48,731 nt of DNA from Candidatus Spechtbacteria bacterium (GCA_016188605.1 JACPHP010000008.1:1-48731); one strand, 5' to 3'. Positions 25,981-33,690 are shown, counted from the first letter of the stretch. Made by a program: numbers and translations. Notes: generated from the sequence alone by a model not told the origin.

Positions 25981-26030
25981 GTTAAAAAAAGATGATACGA
26001 TTTCTATAGTTCAATAAATTCACTACAAGT

Positions 26031-26114
26031 ATGAAATACATTCCCACAATTGGTCTTGAAATTTACCCCGTAAAGATTTTGCTATGCAAAATCAACGGGG
26101 CAAGCGCTATATGA
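26031..26114 (+). CDS. Upstream duplicate of gatB start (27-codon leader frame)
   Basis: A short frame beginning MKYIPTIGLEI, identical in protein to the first 11 residues of gatB, then YPVKILLCKINGASAI and TGA. The stop overlaps the gatB ATG as ATGA. The two copies of the 33-bp start differ at five or more third codon positions only, so the amino acids are kept. Between them lies a CCCCGT...ACGGGG palindrome. It may be a translated leader coupled to gatB, or the relic of an insertion that duplicated the gene start. No Shine-Dalgarno precedes it. Confidence 0.5.
   Translation: MKYIPTIGLEIYPVKILLCKINGASAI
26066..26100. repeat. CCCCGT...ACGGGG palindrome in gatB leader
   Basis: CCCCGTAAAGATTTTGC - TAT - GCAAAATCAACGGGG: outer CCCCGT/ACGGGG and inner 8-bp GATTTTGC/GCAAAATC arms. 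In the leader frame it encodes PVK..INGA, the same phase as the elements in thyX, miaA and the LOG-like gene. Confidence 0.8.
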
Positions 26115-27595
26115 AATATATTCCAACGATTGGTTTAGAAATACATGCCGAATTAAAGACGCAGACCAAAATGTTTTGCGATTCTGCAAATGACCCTGCG
26201 GAGCAACATCCCAATGTAAATATCTGTCCTGTGTGCATGGGGCATCCCGGCACTCTTCCCGTAATAAACAAGCAGGCAGTTGAGTTTATGATACGTGTTG
26301 GATATGCCCTGCACTGCACTGTTGCAGATATTGCAAAGTTTGATCGCAAAAACTATTTCTACCCCGACCTTCCAAAAGGTTACCAAATTTCGCAATACGA
26401 TATGCCTTTTTGCCAAGAAGGATATATTGATTTAGCTAATGGCAAGAGAATACGAGTGCAACGCGTGCATCTGGAAGAAGATACTGGCCGTCTTCAACAC
26501 ACATCCGATGGCAAGCATTCGCTGGTTGATTTTAATCGCGCTGGCGTGCCTTTGATGGAGCTTGTTACTCATCCCGATATTCATAACGCCGAAGAGGCGC
26601 GCGAATTTGCCGAGGAGCTACAGCTTATTTTGCGCTACCTCGGCGCTTCCGACGCGGAGATGGAGCGTGGGCAGATGCGCGTGGAAGTAAACCTTTCGTT
26701 GGCGCCAGAAGGCGCGGAAAAACTCGGCACAAAAGTGGAAGTAAAGAATCTTAATTCATTTCGCACTGTTGAGCGCGCGGTGGCTTACGAAATTGAACGC
26801 CAAACTCAAGTTTTAGATAGCGGCGAAAAGGTTGTGCAAGAGACTCGCGGCTTTGATGATGCCAAGCAAATTACTTTTTCACAGCGCGAAAAGGAAGAAG
26901 CGCATGATTATAGATATTTTCCGGAGCCGGATTTGCCGCTTGTTTATGTCGCCAAAGAGTATGGCCTGGATAAGGATTTGCTGGAATCATCAATACCAGA
27001 ATTACCGCAAGCAAAACGCAAGCGATTAAAAGAACAATATAAATTAGACGATTCAATAGCAGATATTTTCATTCGCGATAAAATGTTTGCCGAGTATTTT
27101 GAGAATGTAATAAGCGAGGTAGATGCGTGGGAGGAATCCAACGGGCATGATAACGAACCGCAGGAAGTGAGAACGCATTTATATAGCTTGGCGACAAATT
27201 ATTTGGTGAATGACTTGCGCGCTTTAATGCAACAAGACGCAAATGTAATTACGGATATAAAAATTACGCCAGAGGATTTTGCAGAATTCATTTCCTTGCT
27301 TCATCAGAATGTTGTTTCAAGCCGCGGCGCCAAAGATGTGCTGCAAAAAATGTACGAGATAGGCGATAACCCCACGGATATCGTGAAGCAATCAGGCCTC
27401 GCGCAAATGAGCAATGCAAATGAGCTTGAGGAGATAGTGGCGAAGGTGATTGAGGCAAACGAAGGCCCAGTGGCGGATTACAAAAAAGGCAAGGAAACCG
27501 CCCTGCAATTTCTAGTCGGTCAGATTATGAGAGAGACAAAAGGCAAGGCAAATCCACAGCTTGTGGCGGAGATTTTGAAAGAGAAGTTGGTTTAA
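26111..27595 (+). CDS. gatB: Asp/Glu-tRNA amidotransferase subunit B
   Basis: Kinase-transamidase subunit that phosphorylates the misacylated Glu or Asp on tRNA and amidates it with ammonia from GatA. From ATG 26111 the protein begins MKYIPTIGLEIHAELKTQTK, the canonical GatB start; zinc-site Cys are in ICPVCMGHPG, and YFYPDLPKGYQISQYD and VHLEEDTGRL are standard motifs. The C-terminal helical and YqeY-like tail domains are present (VVSSRGAKDVLQKMYE; VADYKKGKETALQFLVGQIM). The 494-aa length is typical. The frame extends to 26084, but those residues come from the palindrome. It lies far from gatC and gatA. Confidence 0.97.
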   Translation: MKYIPTIGLEIHAELKTQTKMFCDSANDPAEQHPNVNICPVCMGHPGTLPVINKQAVEFMIRVGYALHCTVADIAKFDRKNYFYPDLPKGYQISQYDMPFCQEGYIDLANGKRIRVQRVHLEEDTGRLQHTSDGKHSLVDFNRAGVPLMELVTHPDIHNAEEAREFAEELQLILRYLGASDAEMERGQMRVEVNLSLAPEGAEKLGTKVEVKNLNSFRTVERAVAYEIERQTQVLDSGEKVVQETRGFDDAKQITFSQREKEEAHDYRYFPEPDLPLVYVAKEYGLDKDLLESSIPELPQAKRKRLKEQYKLDDSIADIFIRDKMFAEYFENVISEVDAWEESNGHDNEPQEVRTHLYSLATNYLVNDLRALMQQDANVITDIKITPEDFAEFISLLHQNVVSSRGAKDVLQKMYEIGDNPTDIVKQSGLAQMSNANELEEIVAKVIEANEGPVADYKKGKETALQFLVGQIMRETKGKANPQLVAEILKEKLV

Positions 27596-27600
27596 TCAAT

Positions 27601-27644
27601 ATATAAAAGGAACGCCGTGCGATAGCATGGCGTTCCTTTTATAT
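27601..27644. terminator. Bidirectional terminator between gatB and folD
   Basis: Perfect 16-bp arms ATATAAAAGGAACGCC / GGCGTTCCTTTTATAT with a 12-nt loop, placed between converging genes. Confidence 0.92.
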
Positions 27645-27645
27645 A

Positions 27646-28527
27646 TCATCCTTTTGTATTATATTTTGTTAATTCTATGAGGTTGTAGAATAGCATCGCG
27701 ACGGTCATAATGCCGATACCGCCGGGAACTGGCGTGATGTACGATGCTTTTTTTTCTGCTTCGTCAAAAATAACATTGCCGGTAAGTTTTCCTTCAGGCG
27801 TGCGGCCGTATCCGCCGTCAATAATTACAACGCCGTCTTTTAACATGTCGCCTCCGATGTGCGCGGGGATCGGCGTACCGGTTATGAGAATGTCTGCTTC
27901 CTTGGTAATGCGCTCAGGATTTTTTGTGGTTTTGTTTATAACCGATATCGTTGCCTCGCGCTTCATCATTTCAATTGCAGTTGGGAAGCCTATCAGCCGG
28001 CCGGCACCGTAAAGCACCACATGCTTACCGCCATCAAGCGAGATTTTGTATTCATCAAGCAGGCGAATAATGCCGGCAAGTGTAGGAGGCATAATAGGCG
28101 AATTGCCTAGGGCAAATGCGCCAAACATTGTCCTGCCGAGCACGTCAACATCAAGCTTTGGAAGAATGGCGTTGAGGATGCGATCTTGCTTTAATGCGTG
28201 AGGCCCTCCTTCGCCCCCAAGGGGCTTCGGACGGGCAGGCAACGGAAGTTGTACAATAACTCCGCGCATTGATGGCAGGTGGCAGATGCGCGCAATTTCA
28301 GCGCGCAGTTCGCGTGCGGATATTGTTTCAGGATATGGGAAAACTTTTACCTTGACACCAATACGCTCCCCGGCGCGTTTTTTTTGTTCAACGTATGCTT
28401 TTGACGCCGGATCTTCGCCGACCAAAACAATGCCGAGTGTAATCGGCATATTCATTTGCGTAACAGTTTCTTTGAGTTCGTCCAGAATTTTTTCCGAGAG
28501 CTTTTTGCCGTCGAGTAAAATGGACAT
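27646..28527 (-). CDS. folD: Bifunctional methylene-THF dehydrogenase/cyclohydrolase
   Basis: Interconverts 5,10-methylene-THF and 10-formyl-THF. The catalytic Lys49 lies in SKAYVEQKKRAG and the conserved GVIVQLPLP and TPVPGGIGIMTVAML segments are clear. The NAD(P) site reads VVLYGAGRLIGFP in place of the usual VxGRSxxVGxP, a notable variant. After QLPLPA the sequence RPKPLGGEGGPHALKQ is longer than normal and comes from an in-frame CGAAGCC...GGCGAAGGA repeat, as in gatA. Together with glyA upstream on the same strand it would supply one-carbon folates for thymidylate and fMet synthesis. Confidence 0.93.
   Translation of the reverse strand: MSILLDGKKLSEKILDELKETVTQMNMPITLGIVLVGEDPASKAYVEQKKRAGERIGVKVKVFPYPETISARELRAEIARICHLPSMRGVIVQLPLPARPKPLGGEGGPHALKQDRILNAILPKLDVDVLGRTMFGAFALGNSPIMPPTLAGIIRLLDEYKISLDGGKHVVLYGAGRLIGFPTAIEMMKREATISVINKTTKNPERITKEADILITGTPIPAHIGGDMLKDGVVIIDGGYGRTPEGKLTGNVIFDEAEKKASYITPVPGGIGIMTVAMLFYNLIELTKYNTKG
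28203..28241. repeat. In-frame CGAAGCC..GGCGAAGGA repeat in folD
   Basis: On the minus strand CCGAAGCCCCTTGGGGGCGA then AGGAGGG, encoding PKPLGGEGG. It is related to the copies in gatA and at 9278-9297. Confidence 0.75.
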
Positions 28528-28533
28528 GCTGTA

Positions 28534-28624
28534 GTAATCAACGAATAACGAATCCTATACGAATAAACGAATTGGCTGTAGTGGAGTATTCGTATATTCG
28601 TACGTTATTCGCTATTCGTTGATG
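28534..28624. repeat. AACGAATAACGAAT hairpin family, copy 2
   Basis: ATCAACGAATAACGAATCC and its near complement GTTATTCGCTATTCGTTGAT flank further AATAAACGAATTGG / CGTATATTCGTAC words. It lies between glyA and folD, just upstream of folD. Confidence 0.85.
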
Positions 28625-28634
28625 AAAATTTAGT

Positions 28635-29906
28635 TTAAAATCCCGGTGGTGGGAATTTTTTACAAAGCGTTTGCACTCGTTTTTTTATGCGCGCGCAATT
28701 TTTTGCAGTTGGGTCGCTTATTGCTTCATCAATCCATTGCGCCACCAGCAGAATTTCTTTCTCTTTGAAACCGCGCGTGGTTAGCGCCGGTGTGCCCATG
28801 CGAATACCAGATGGGTCAAACGGCTTGCGTGGGTCATTGGGAATTGAATTGCGATTTGCAATAATTCCCGCGCTATAAAGAATCTTTTGCGCCTCGTTGC
28901 CGCTTACGGATTTAGTTTGTAAATCAATTAACATTAAATGGTTCTGCGTGCCGCCGGAAACAAGCGTAAAATTTCTTTTTTTGAGTTCTTTGGCGAGTAC
29001 GCTTGCATTTTTTACTATCTGCTTTGCGTACGTTTTAAATGCCGGCTTCATAATTTCTCCAAATGCAACTCCAATTGCGAGAGTGTTGTTGTTATGCGGA
29101 CCGCCTTGCATGCCCGGAAATACCGCTTTGTTTATCGCAGGCATCAATTCTTTGCGGGCAAAAATCATGGCACCGCGCGGCCCGCGCAGGGTTTTGTGCG
29201 TGGTGGTTGTTACAACATCGCAGTACGGAAATGGAGATGGGTGGACGCCGCCCGCGACAAGTCCGGCGATGTGCGCGATGTCTGCCATTAAAAGCGCGCC
29301 GTGCTTTTTTGCAATTTCGCTGAAGCGCTTGAAATCTATTTTCTGCGAATAGGCAGTGGCGCCGCAGATAATGAGGCGGGGTTTGTGTTCTCCTGCTAGT
29401 TTTTCTATTTGGTCGTAGTTAATAATTCCTTTAGTATCTAATCCGTATTGCACGAAGTTGAAGAATTTGCCGGTGAATGAAACAGGGTGGCCATGAGTGA
29501 GATGCCCTCCTACCGGAAGCGCCATGCCAAGCACGGTGTCTGCGCCATCAGGGTGCCCTTTTGGTTTTACCAGCGCGCCGAGAACTTCGAGGTTAGCGGG
29601 GGAGCCAGAATACGGTTGTACATTTACTTCCCATACTTTAGGCGACAATTTCATGGCTTTAAGCGCGCGATCTTGCGTGAGCCGCTCGATTGGGTCGATC
29701 GCCTCGTCGCACCCAGGATAGTAGCGCGCACCGGGATACCCTTCGGCATATTTATTGGCGGTAACGCTTGAAAGCGCCATGCGCACGGCAGGGGACATGT
29801 AATTTTCAGAAGCAATAAGATTGATATATTCTGATTGTTTTTTTTCTTCAGCGGCATTGAGCTTTTCCAGCTCTTTGTCGTTTAATTTGAGGGTGAGTTT
29901 TTGCAT
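28635..29906 (-). CDS. glyA: Serine hydroxymethyltransferase
   Basis: PLP enzyme that converts serine and THF to glycine and methylene-THF. The 423-aa protein has the SHMT N-terminus (EYINLIASENYMSPAVRMAL), GYPGARYYPGCDEAIDPIE, GGHLTHGHPVSFTGKFF and the PLP lysine in TTTTHKTLRGPRGAMIF. The C-terminal TRGFKEKEILLVAQWIDEAI is standard. Transcribed ahead of folD on the same strand with only a repeat-filled gap, it completes a small one-carbon unit that would feed the ThyX-like enzyme. No Shine-Dalgarno before the ATG. Confidence 0.97.
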   Translation of the reverse strand: MQKLTLKLNDKELEKLNAAEEKKQSEYINLIASENYMSPAVRMALSSVTANKYAEGYPGARYYPGCDEAIDPIERLTQDRALKAMKLSPKVWEVNVQPYSGSPANLEVLGALVKPKGHPDGADTVLGMALPVGGHLTHGHPVSFTGKFFNFVQYGLDTKGIINYDQIEKLAGEHKPRLIICGATAYSQKIDFKRFSEIAKKHGALLMADIAHIAGLVAGGVHPSPFPYCDVVTTTTHKTLRGPRGAMIFARKELMPAINKAVFPGMQGGPHNNNTLAIGVAFGEIMKPAFKTYAKQIVKNASVLAKELKKRNFTLVSGGTQNHLMLIDLQTKSVSGNEAQKILYSAGIIANRNSIPNDPRKPFDPSGIRMGTPALTTRGFKEKEILLVAQWIDEAISDPTAKNCARIKKRVQTLCKKFPPPGF

Positions 29907-29914
29907 AAATTTTC

Positions 29915-30128
29915 AACTTTAAATTTACAGTTTACAATGAATTTTCAATTTATCAATGTTCAATAACGCATGTAAAATATGAAAATGTTATTTATACGAA
30001 AGTATATAAATAACACCAAGGATGTATTTTATGCGCTTAGTTTGAAAATTATGGCATTGATTGCGTAAAGCAACGTGGTTGCCACGCAACTATACGTTGA
30101 AAATTGTAAATTGATCATTGAAAATTAG
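29915..30128. repeat. Long nested inverted-repeat spacer upstream of glyA
   Basis: Left words TTTACAATGAATTTTCAATT and TCAATGTTCAATAACGC face right words GAAAATTGTAAATTGATCATTG. Inside are GTTATTTATAC / GTATATAAATAAC and CGTGGTTGCCACG. About 210 bp of nested hairpins without a gene. The vocabulary resembles the in-frame insertion in dnaE. Confidence 0.7.
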
Positions 30129-30202
30129 ATCGTTGTGAGTTTCGATATTTATAGCTTTATTCTCCTAAATCTATTATAGAGGTATTAAAAAGGTCGTATA
30201 TC

Positions 30203-30231
30203 TTGACAAAATATCAATATAGGCGTATAAT
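30203..30231 (+). promoter_or_regulatory. Perfect consensus promoter P1 (hairpin array 1)
   Basis: TTGACA (30203-30208), exactly 17 bp, TATAAT (30226-30231). The downstream DNA is a run of hairpins, not a normal gene. Confidence 0.88.
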
Positions 30232-30605
30232 GACTTTTATGCAGAGTGAGGGGTCGGGCTACAACCGGCTACAGAATTCACTCTGAGTATTGATTTTAAG
30301 CGGAAAGCAAGCTACGCCTAGCTTACTTTCTAGAAAGGAAGAAGAGTGAAGCGGTGTATTTAGCCCACGGTAGAGGGGCTTAAAATACTCTATCCGGAAA
30401 TACGGCGCATGGGCTTCGCGCTGTAAATTCCGATTTTAATGAAGCGCCATAGGGCGGGTGTGGGGTCACTAGGGCTGTATACGCCCTCGCCGCTGACCCC
30501 TCCAAAGGAGGCACGATGACCATGCGTACATGGCCCTGGTAGAGGGCTTTAATCTCTACCCGGGAGGCTTGCGCGTCTGATGAAGATACGGCAGGCCCCC
30601 GAAAA
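30232..30605 (+). other. Hairpin array 1 (candidate structured transcript)
   Basis: Consecutive hairpins include CAGAGTGA/TCACTCTG, GAAAGcAAGCTA/TAGCTTaCTTTC, a GTATTT..GGGGCTTAAAATAC stem, CGGAAATAC.GGCGC / GCGCTGTAAATTCCG, GGGGTCA..AGGGC / GCCCT..TGACCCC, and GGTAGAG/CTCTACC. Purine-rich Shine-Dalgarno-like words (AGAAAGGAAGAAG, CCAAAGGAGG) lie between some of them, followed by frames of only a few codons such as MTMRTWPW. I see no protein gene of normal size. Confidence 0.7.
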
Positions 30606-30629
30606 AAATATTTAAAAACGTAAAAGCAC

Positions 30630-30658
30630 TTGACAAAAAATTAAATAGGGTGTATAAT
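30630..30658 (+). promoter_or_regulatory. Perfect consensus promoter P2 (hairpin array 2)
   Basis: TTGACA (30630-30635), 17 bp, TATAAT (30653-30658). From the -35 box through ACAAACATAA it is identical to P3 at 31083. Confidence 0.9.
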
Positions 30659-31075
30659 ACAAACATAAGCATAAATAAGTTACCTTTTCCTCTTTGCGCT
30701 TTGTTAGCAGAACGTAAAGAGGAGGAGGCTTACTTTGCGGGATCATACAACCCCCGCAGAGGAACAAGGCCTAATCTCCCAAGGTTGCCAGCAACCTTAT
30801 TGCTGGCTAAGCGAGACGAGTTCGTCGAGCTGTGCACCTCCCGCCCTGGAAAAGGGCCGGCAGGGTAGCCGCATGAACTCTCTCCTTGCAGGCGGGCCGC
30901 TAGGTCGGTACTCTCGCGCTCTCTTTTCTAGAGCCGACGAGTTGACCGGCGGCCCCTCCCTCCTTACTCTCCATGTTAAATGGAGGTGAAAGAGGGAGGT
31001 ATGTAAAAACACAATAATTACAAAGATATTATTTTACAAAAAAATGTAAAATAACACTTAGAATGTAATTCTGCC
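30659..31075 (+). other. Hairpin array 2 (candidate structured transcript)
   Basis: Hairpins in order: CCTCTTT..AAAGAGG, TGCGGG..CCCGCA, AAGGTTGC/GCAACCTT, GACGA/TCGTC, CCCTGGAAAAGGG, CCGC..GGTC / GACC..GCGG, CCTCCCTC..CTCCAT/ATGGAG..GAGGGAGG and TGTTATTTTACA-like arms near 31030-31055. Open frames of 60-85 codons exist but overlap in several phases and have no ribosome sites, so I do not call genes. Confidence 0.65.
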
Positions 31076-31082
31076 GAACCTA

Positions 31083-31111
31083 TTGACAAAAAATTAAATA
31101 GGGTGTATAAT
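31083..31111 (+). promoter_or_regulatory. Perfect consensus promoter P3 (hairpin array 3)
   Basis: TTGACA (31083-31088), 17 bp, TATAAT (31106-31111), with the same spacer as P2. Confidence 0.9.
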
Positions 31112-31236
31112 ACAAACATAAAGATGAAGGATGTGGAATGAGGAGGAGTCAATATTCAAAACATGGGACTACGCTCCTCATTCCAGATCTTTCATAAAAA
31201 ATCGCCCCCGCCAAGGCGGGGGCAGAAAGGAATCCA

Positions 31237-31308
31237 ATGAAAAGCGAGATCTGTCCGTCGTGCTCGCGCACGACGGACCGTCAAGGTCATTGCCGCTGCA
31301 GCAAGTAG
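31237..31308 (+). CDS. 23-aa CxxC/CxC mini-protein made of two hairpins
   Basis: AGAAAGGAATCCA precedes ATG, and the frame gives MKSEICPSCSRTTDRQGHCR followed by CSK and TAG. The spacing CPSC...CRC looks like a minimal zinc knuckle. The coding DNA contains one whole perfect hairpin (31253-31278) and the left arm and loop of the next. It may be real (ribosome site, Cys pattern shared with other mini-proteins in this window) or a chance frame in a structured RNA. Confidence 0.35.
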   Translation: MKSEICPSCSRTTDRQGHCRCSK

Positions 31309-31436
31309 CGGCAATGACCGAGCCCCACCATGCGTTTGCATGGTGGGGCTTCTGCATCATTAGAGGACCAAGTCGTCTGATGATGCGGGAGATAGCATTA
31401 TGGTTAACGCCACGGTGCCTCCTTGCACATTTCATA

Positions 31437-31476
31437 AAACCACGCCATCAGTTTTCGCTGATGGCGTGGTTTGTTT
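31437..31476 (+). terminator. Terminator of hairpin array 3
   Basis: AAACCACGCCATCAG / CTGATGGCGTGGTTT, 6-nt loop, followed by GTTTTAT. Confidence 0.88.
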
Positions 31477-31491
31477 TATCGCCGCGTTTTA

Positions 31492-31519
31492 TTGACATAG
31501 TATATGCCCCTGGTAGAGT
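31492..31519 (+). promoter_or_regulatory. Promoter of amidohydrolase gene
   Basis: TTGACA (31492-31497), 16 bp, TAGAGT (31514-31519). The leader of about 75 nt contains an L-element. Confidence 0.6.
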
Positions 31520-31540
31520 TAATTAGTTCTTTGTTTTACG

Positions 31541-31597
31541 GGCCGCTTACGCATTTTCGCTATCGCTGCTAGCTACGGCAAGCCGAAGAAAAGGAGA
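31541..31597 (+). promoter_or_regulatory. L-element 1: leader hairpin plus Shine-Dalgarno
   Basis: GGCCGCTTACGC ... AGCTACGGCAAGCCGAAG then AAAAGGAG, 5 bp before ATG. It is a diverged copy of the leader module found before the genes at 42989, 45912 and 46360. Confidence 0.65.
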
Positions 31598-31601
31598 CGT
31601 T

Positions 31602-32630
31602 ATGTCTTACTCAAAGCTAATTGATCCATTAGAAAAACTTGTTCGCGAGCGCGGCGCGCTTACATTGGTTGATTGTCATCGTCATCTGGACACCGCTGGC
31701 ACTCTAACTGATCAAGATATGGCTTTTCTCGCAACTAATCCTAGTCTTCGGCAAAAATGGACGTATATAGATACTAAGAAACGCGAAAAAACATACATCG
31801 ATGGCATGCCTGATCGCATCGACGAGCAAATTCGTAATATGCGCCGGCAAGGTGTAGCGGCTTGCAGAACGTATTGCCCCGTTGATTCGACTGTCGGAAT
31901 GCATGTTCTTGAAGCTATGCTGGAGGCAAAAGCAAAATGGCAGTGGCACGGGTTCTATTTGCAGATTGCGGCTTATCCATTTTTGGGAGTAAGTAACGCA
32001 ACTGAGCGACAATTGCTGAGCAGAGCAATGGAGCGTGCGGATTTGCTGGGGTGCCTTCCGTCACGCGGCCGCATTAATGAATATGATTGGGAAACCAGCC
32101 ATCGCAATATGAAAGATCTTTTCTCTATTGCCTTCGAGCACGACAAGCCGATTGATTTGCAGATTGATCAGGACAACGATCCGAGCGAGCGAGAAACGCG
32201 CGAGCTTTTAGAAGTTGCGTACGCATTTCGCAGGCGTGGGTACGATAAGGGCATCAATGCGACACATTGCATTTCACTCGGCGCGTATAATCGTGCAGAT
32301 TGGCCCACGAGAATAGTTCTGCTTTATAATATGCGTCAGTTGAATATTTCTGTAGTTGTTTGCCCAAGCGCGGCGCGTGATATGCTCCAGCGAAGCGATA
32401 AAGACGCTCCGATCCATAACTCCATAGCGCCGTGGCTGTTGCTGCTTGGGCATGGTATTACAGTCGGCATGGGAGCAGACAACGTACATGACATCTATGG
32501 CCGTTTGAATAACGGAGATTTGTTTGAAGAAGCGCGACAGATGGTTGGCGCCGTGCGTTATCAAGGATCACTTGAAGTTGTGGCAGACATTATGACGGTT
32601 AACGGCCGTAAAATTTTAGGTCTTGAATAA
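31602..32630 (+). CDS. Amidohydrolase-family deaminase/hydrolase (CodA-like)
   Basis: A 342-aa metal-dependent hydrolase of the amidohydrolase superfamily. The first metal motif is VDCHRHLDTAGTLT (His26, His28), in the position of the cytosine-deaminase-type DxHxHxD motif. Later pieces are INATHCISLGAYN (third metal His region) and GMGADNVHDIY, which carries the catalytic Asp in a CodA-like context. The overall plan fits the cytosine deaminase/N-acyl hydrolase branch, but the substrate cannot be set. It has its own promoter and a strong Shine-Dalgarno (AAAAGGAG), unlike core genes, and follows the hairpin arrays. A terminator lies downstream. Confidence 0.75.
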   Translation: MSYSKLIDPLEKLVRERGALTLVDCHRHLDTAGTLTDQDMAFLATNPSLRQKWTYIDTKKREKTYIDGMPDRIDEQIRNMRRQGVAACRTYCPVDSTVGMHVLEAMLEAKAKWQWHGFYLQIAAYPFLGVSNATERQLLSRAMERADLLGCLPSRGRINEYDWETSHRNMKDLFSIAFEHDKPIDLQIDQDNDPSERETRELLEVAYAFRRRGYDKGINATHCISLGAYNRADWPTRIVLLYNMRQLNISVVVCPSAARDMLQRSDKDAPIHNSIAPWLLLLGHGITVGMGADNVHDIYGRLNNGDLFEEARQMVGAVRYQGSLEVVADIMTVNGRKILGLE

Positions 32631-32637
32631 AATATTA

Positions 32638-32662
32638 AAAAGGGCTTCCCGGAGGCCCTTTT
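32638..32662 (+). terminator. Terminator after amidohydrolase gene
   Basis: AAAAGGGC / GCCCTTTT arms around TTCCCGGAG, followed by ACTTTTATTTT. Confidence 0.8.
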
Positions 32663-32712
32663 ACTTTTATTTTATCCGCATGGGATATCCCGACTACCCT
32701 ATTAGTTAGTAT

Positions 32713-33678
32713 TTATTTCAGAAAATCTTTAATTAGTGTCTGCGCCTCGCTCTCGTTTTCAATCCAGTGGATTCTTTTGTCGCGTTTAAACCATGTCATC
32801 TGGCGCTTGGCATAATGTTCAATATCTTTTTGCAGTTTTTCAATCATTTCTTCACGCGAAATTTTTTGCTGCAGGAAGCGTGCTACCCAGCGATATTCAA
32901 GCCCGAAGCTCTCAAGACGTTTCCAAGATACGCCATTTTTTTCATGTACCCCGTTAGAAGTAGCCTTGCCTGGGTCTTGCAGACTCGCGCCTTTGGCGCG
33001 AGCGAGACTTCTAACGGGGTGAAGATTTTTTACCTCCGCAATCATGCCTTTGCGTAGGCGCGTAACGAGGCGTTTGTGAATTTTTTCCTTTAGCTCATCA
33101 TAATCTTTTTTTATTCCTATTATTAATAGCGAGAAATCCTTTGGCGGCGAACTTGTAAGATGGGGAACTGGACGACCTGATTTTAATACAATCTCAAGCG
33201 CTCTGATGACGCGCCTTTTATTTTTTTGGTCAATTGTTTTGGCGCGCGCAGGGTCGCGGCCATTAAGCATTGCCATTAAATTTCCCAGAGATTTTTTCTC
33301 AAGTTCTGCTCGCAGTTTCTTGTCCGGAGGCACATTTGGAATAGTCGGATTATCAACAACCGACTGAATGTAAAAACCGGTTCCTCCTACAAGAAAAGGA
33401 ATTTTATTGCGTTTTGATATGTCGTGAATTGCTTTAATTGCCTGCTTGCGATATTGCACGACTGTAAACTGGCGCTTTGGATCTGCCACATCGAGGATAT
33501 AATGTGGCACGCCTTTCATCTCTTTCTTAGTAATTTTGCCCGTGCCGATATCCATTCCGCGGTAAACTTGGCGGGAATCGGCCGAAATAATTTCACCGTT
33601 GAATTTTTTAGCTAGCGTGACCGCCAAATCGCTTTTTCCCGAAGCAGTGGGGCCGACAATGACAATAAGGGGAATCAT
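32713..33678 (-). CDS. miaA: tRNA dimethylallyltransferase
   Basis: Adds a dimethylallyl group to A37 of tRNAs that read codons starting with U. The P-loop GPTASGKS is at residues 9-16, DSRQVYRGMDIGTGK and PHYILDVADP are family motifs, and GGTGFYIQSVVD and RRVIRALEI are present. Residues 220-244 (HPVRSLARAKGASLQDPGKA plus TSNGV) replace the short normal loop and are encoded by a CCCCGTTAGAAGT...ACTTCTAACGGGG element in frame. The C-terminal domain continues normally after it (EYRWVARFLQ; KRQMTWFKRDKRIHWI), so the enzyme is probably active. No Shine-Dalgarno before the ATG. Confidence 0.95.
   Translation of the reverse strand: MIPLIVIVGPTASGKSDLAVTLAKKFNGEIISADSRQVYRGMDIGTGKITKKEMKGVPHYILDVADPKRQFTVVQYRKQAIKAIHDISKRNKIPFLVGGTGFYIQSVVDNPTIPNVPPDKKLRAELEKKSLGNLMAMLNGRDPARAKTIDQKNKRRVIRALEIVLKSGRPVPHLTSSPPKDFSLLIIGIKKDYDELKEKIHKRLVTRLRKGMIAEVKNLHPVRSLARAKGASLQDPGKATSNGVHEKNGVSWKRLESFGLEYRWVARFLQQKISREEMIEKLQKDIEHYAKRQMTWFKRDKRIHWIENESEAQTLIKDFLK
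32948..33020. repeat. CCCCGTTAGAAGT palindromic element inside miaA
   Basis: Perfect 14-bp ends ACCCCGTTAGAAGT / ACTTCTAACGGGGT enclose an inner hairpin CTCGCGCC/GGCGCGAG. The 73-bp unit lies in frame and is translated in the same phase (PVR...SNG) as the thyX and LOG elements. Confidence 0.95.
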
Positions 33679-33690
33679 GGTTTAATCTAC

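Larger units (their letters stand above)
31112..31480 (+). other. Hairpin array 3 with terminator
   Basis: Six mostly perfect hairpins in about 255 nt: 31134-31185 (TGGAATGAGGAG arms), 31204-31223 (GCCCCCGCC), 31253-31278 (GTCCGTCGTGC), 31285-31319 (GGTCATTGCCGCT), 31321-31350 (AGCCCCACCATGC) and 31354-31386 (GCATCATTAGA). A 15-bp terminator stem follows at 31437-31472 with GTTTTATC. The arms of different hairpins share no sequence. The 23-aa mini-gene lies across the third and fourth hairpins. Confidence 0.8.

Noticed and set aside
30578-30608. CTGATGA...CGAAA resembling a hammerhead ribozyme core
   Set aside because: No stem II pairs between the two core parts and no cleavage-site helix is visible.
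30650-31012. Several 70-85 codon frames in hairpin array 2 on both strands
   Set aside because: They overlap in different phases, begin at the promoter -10 box or inside hairpins, and have no ribosome sites.
31131-31526. 131-codon frame across hairpin array 3
   Set aside because: It runs through six hairpins, the array terminator and the next promoter, with no usable ribosome site; treated as chance.
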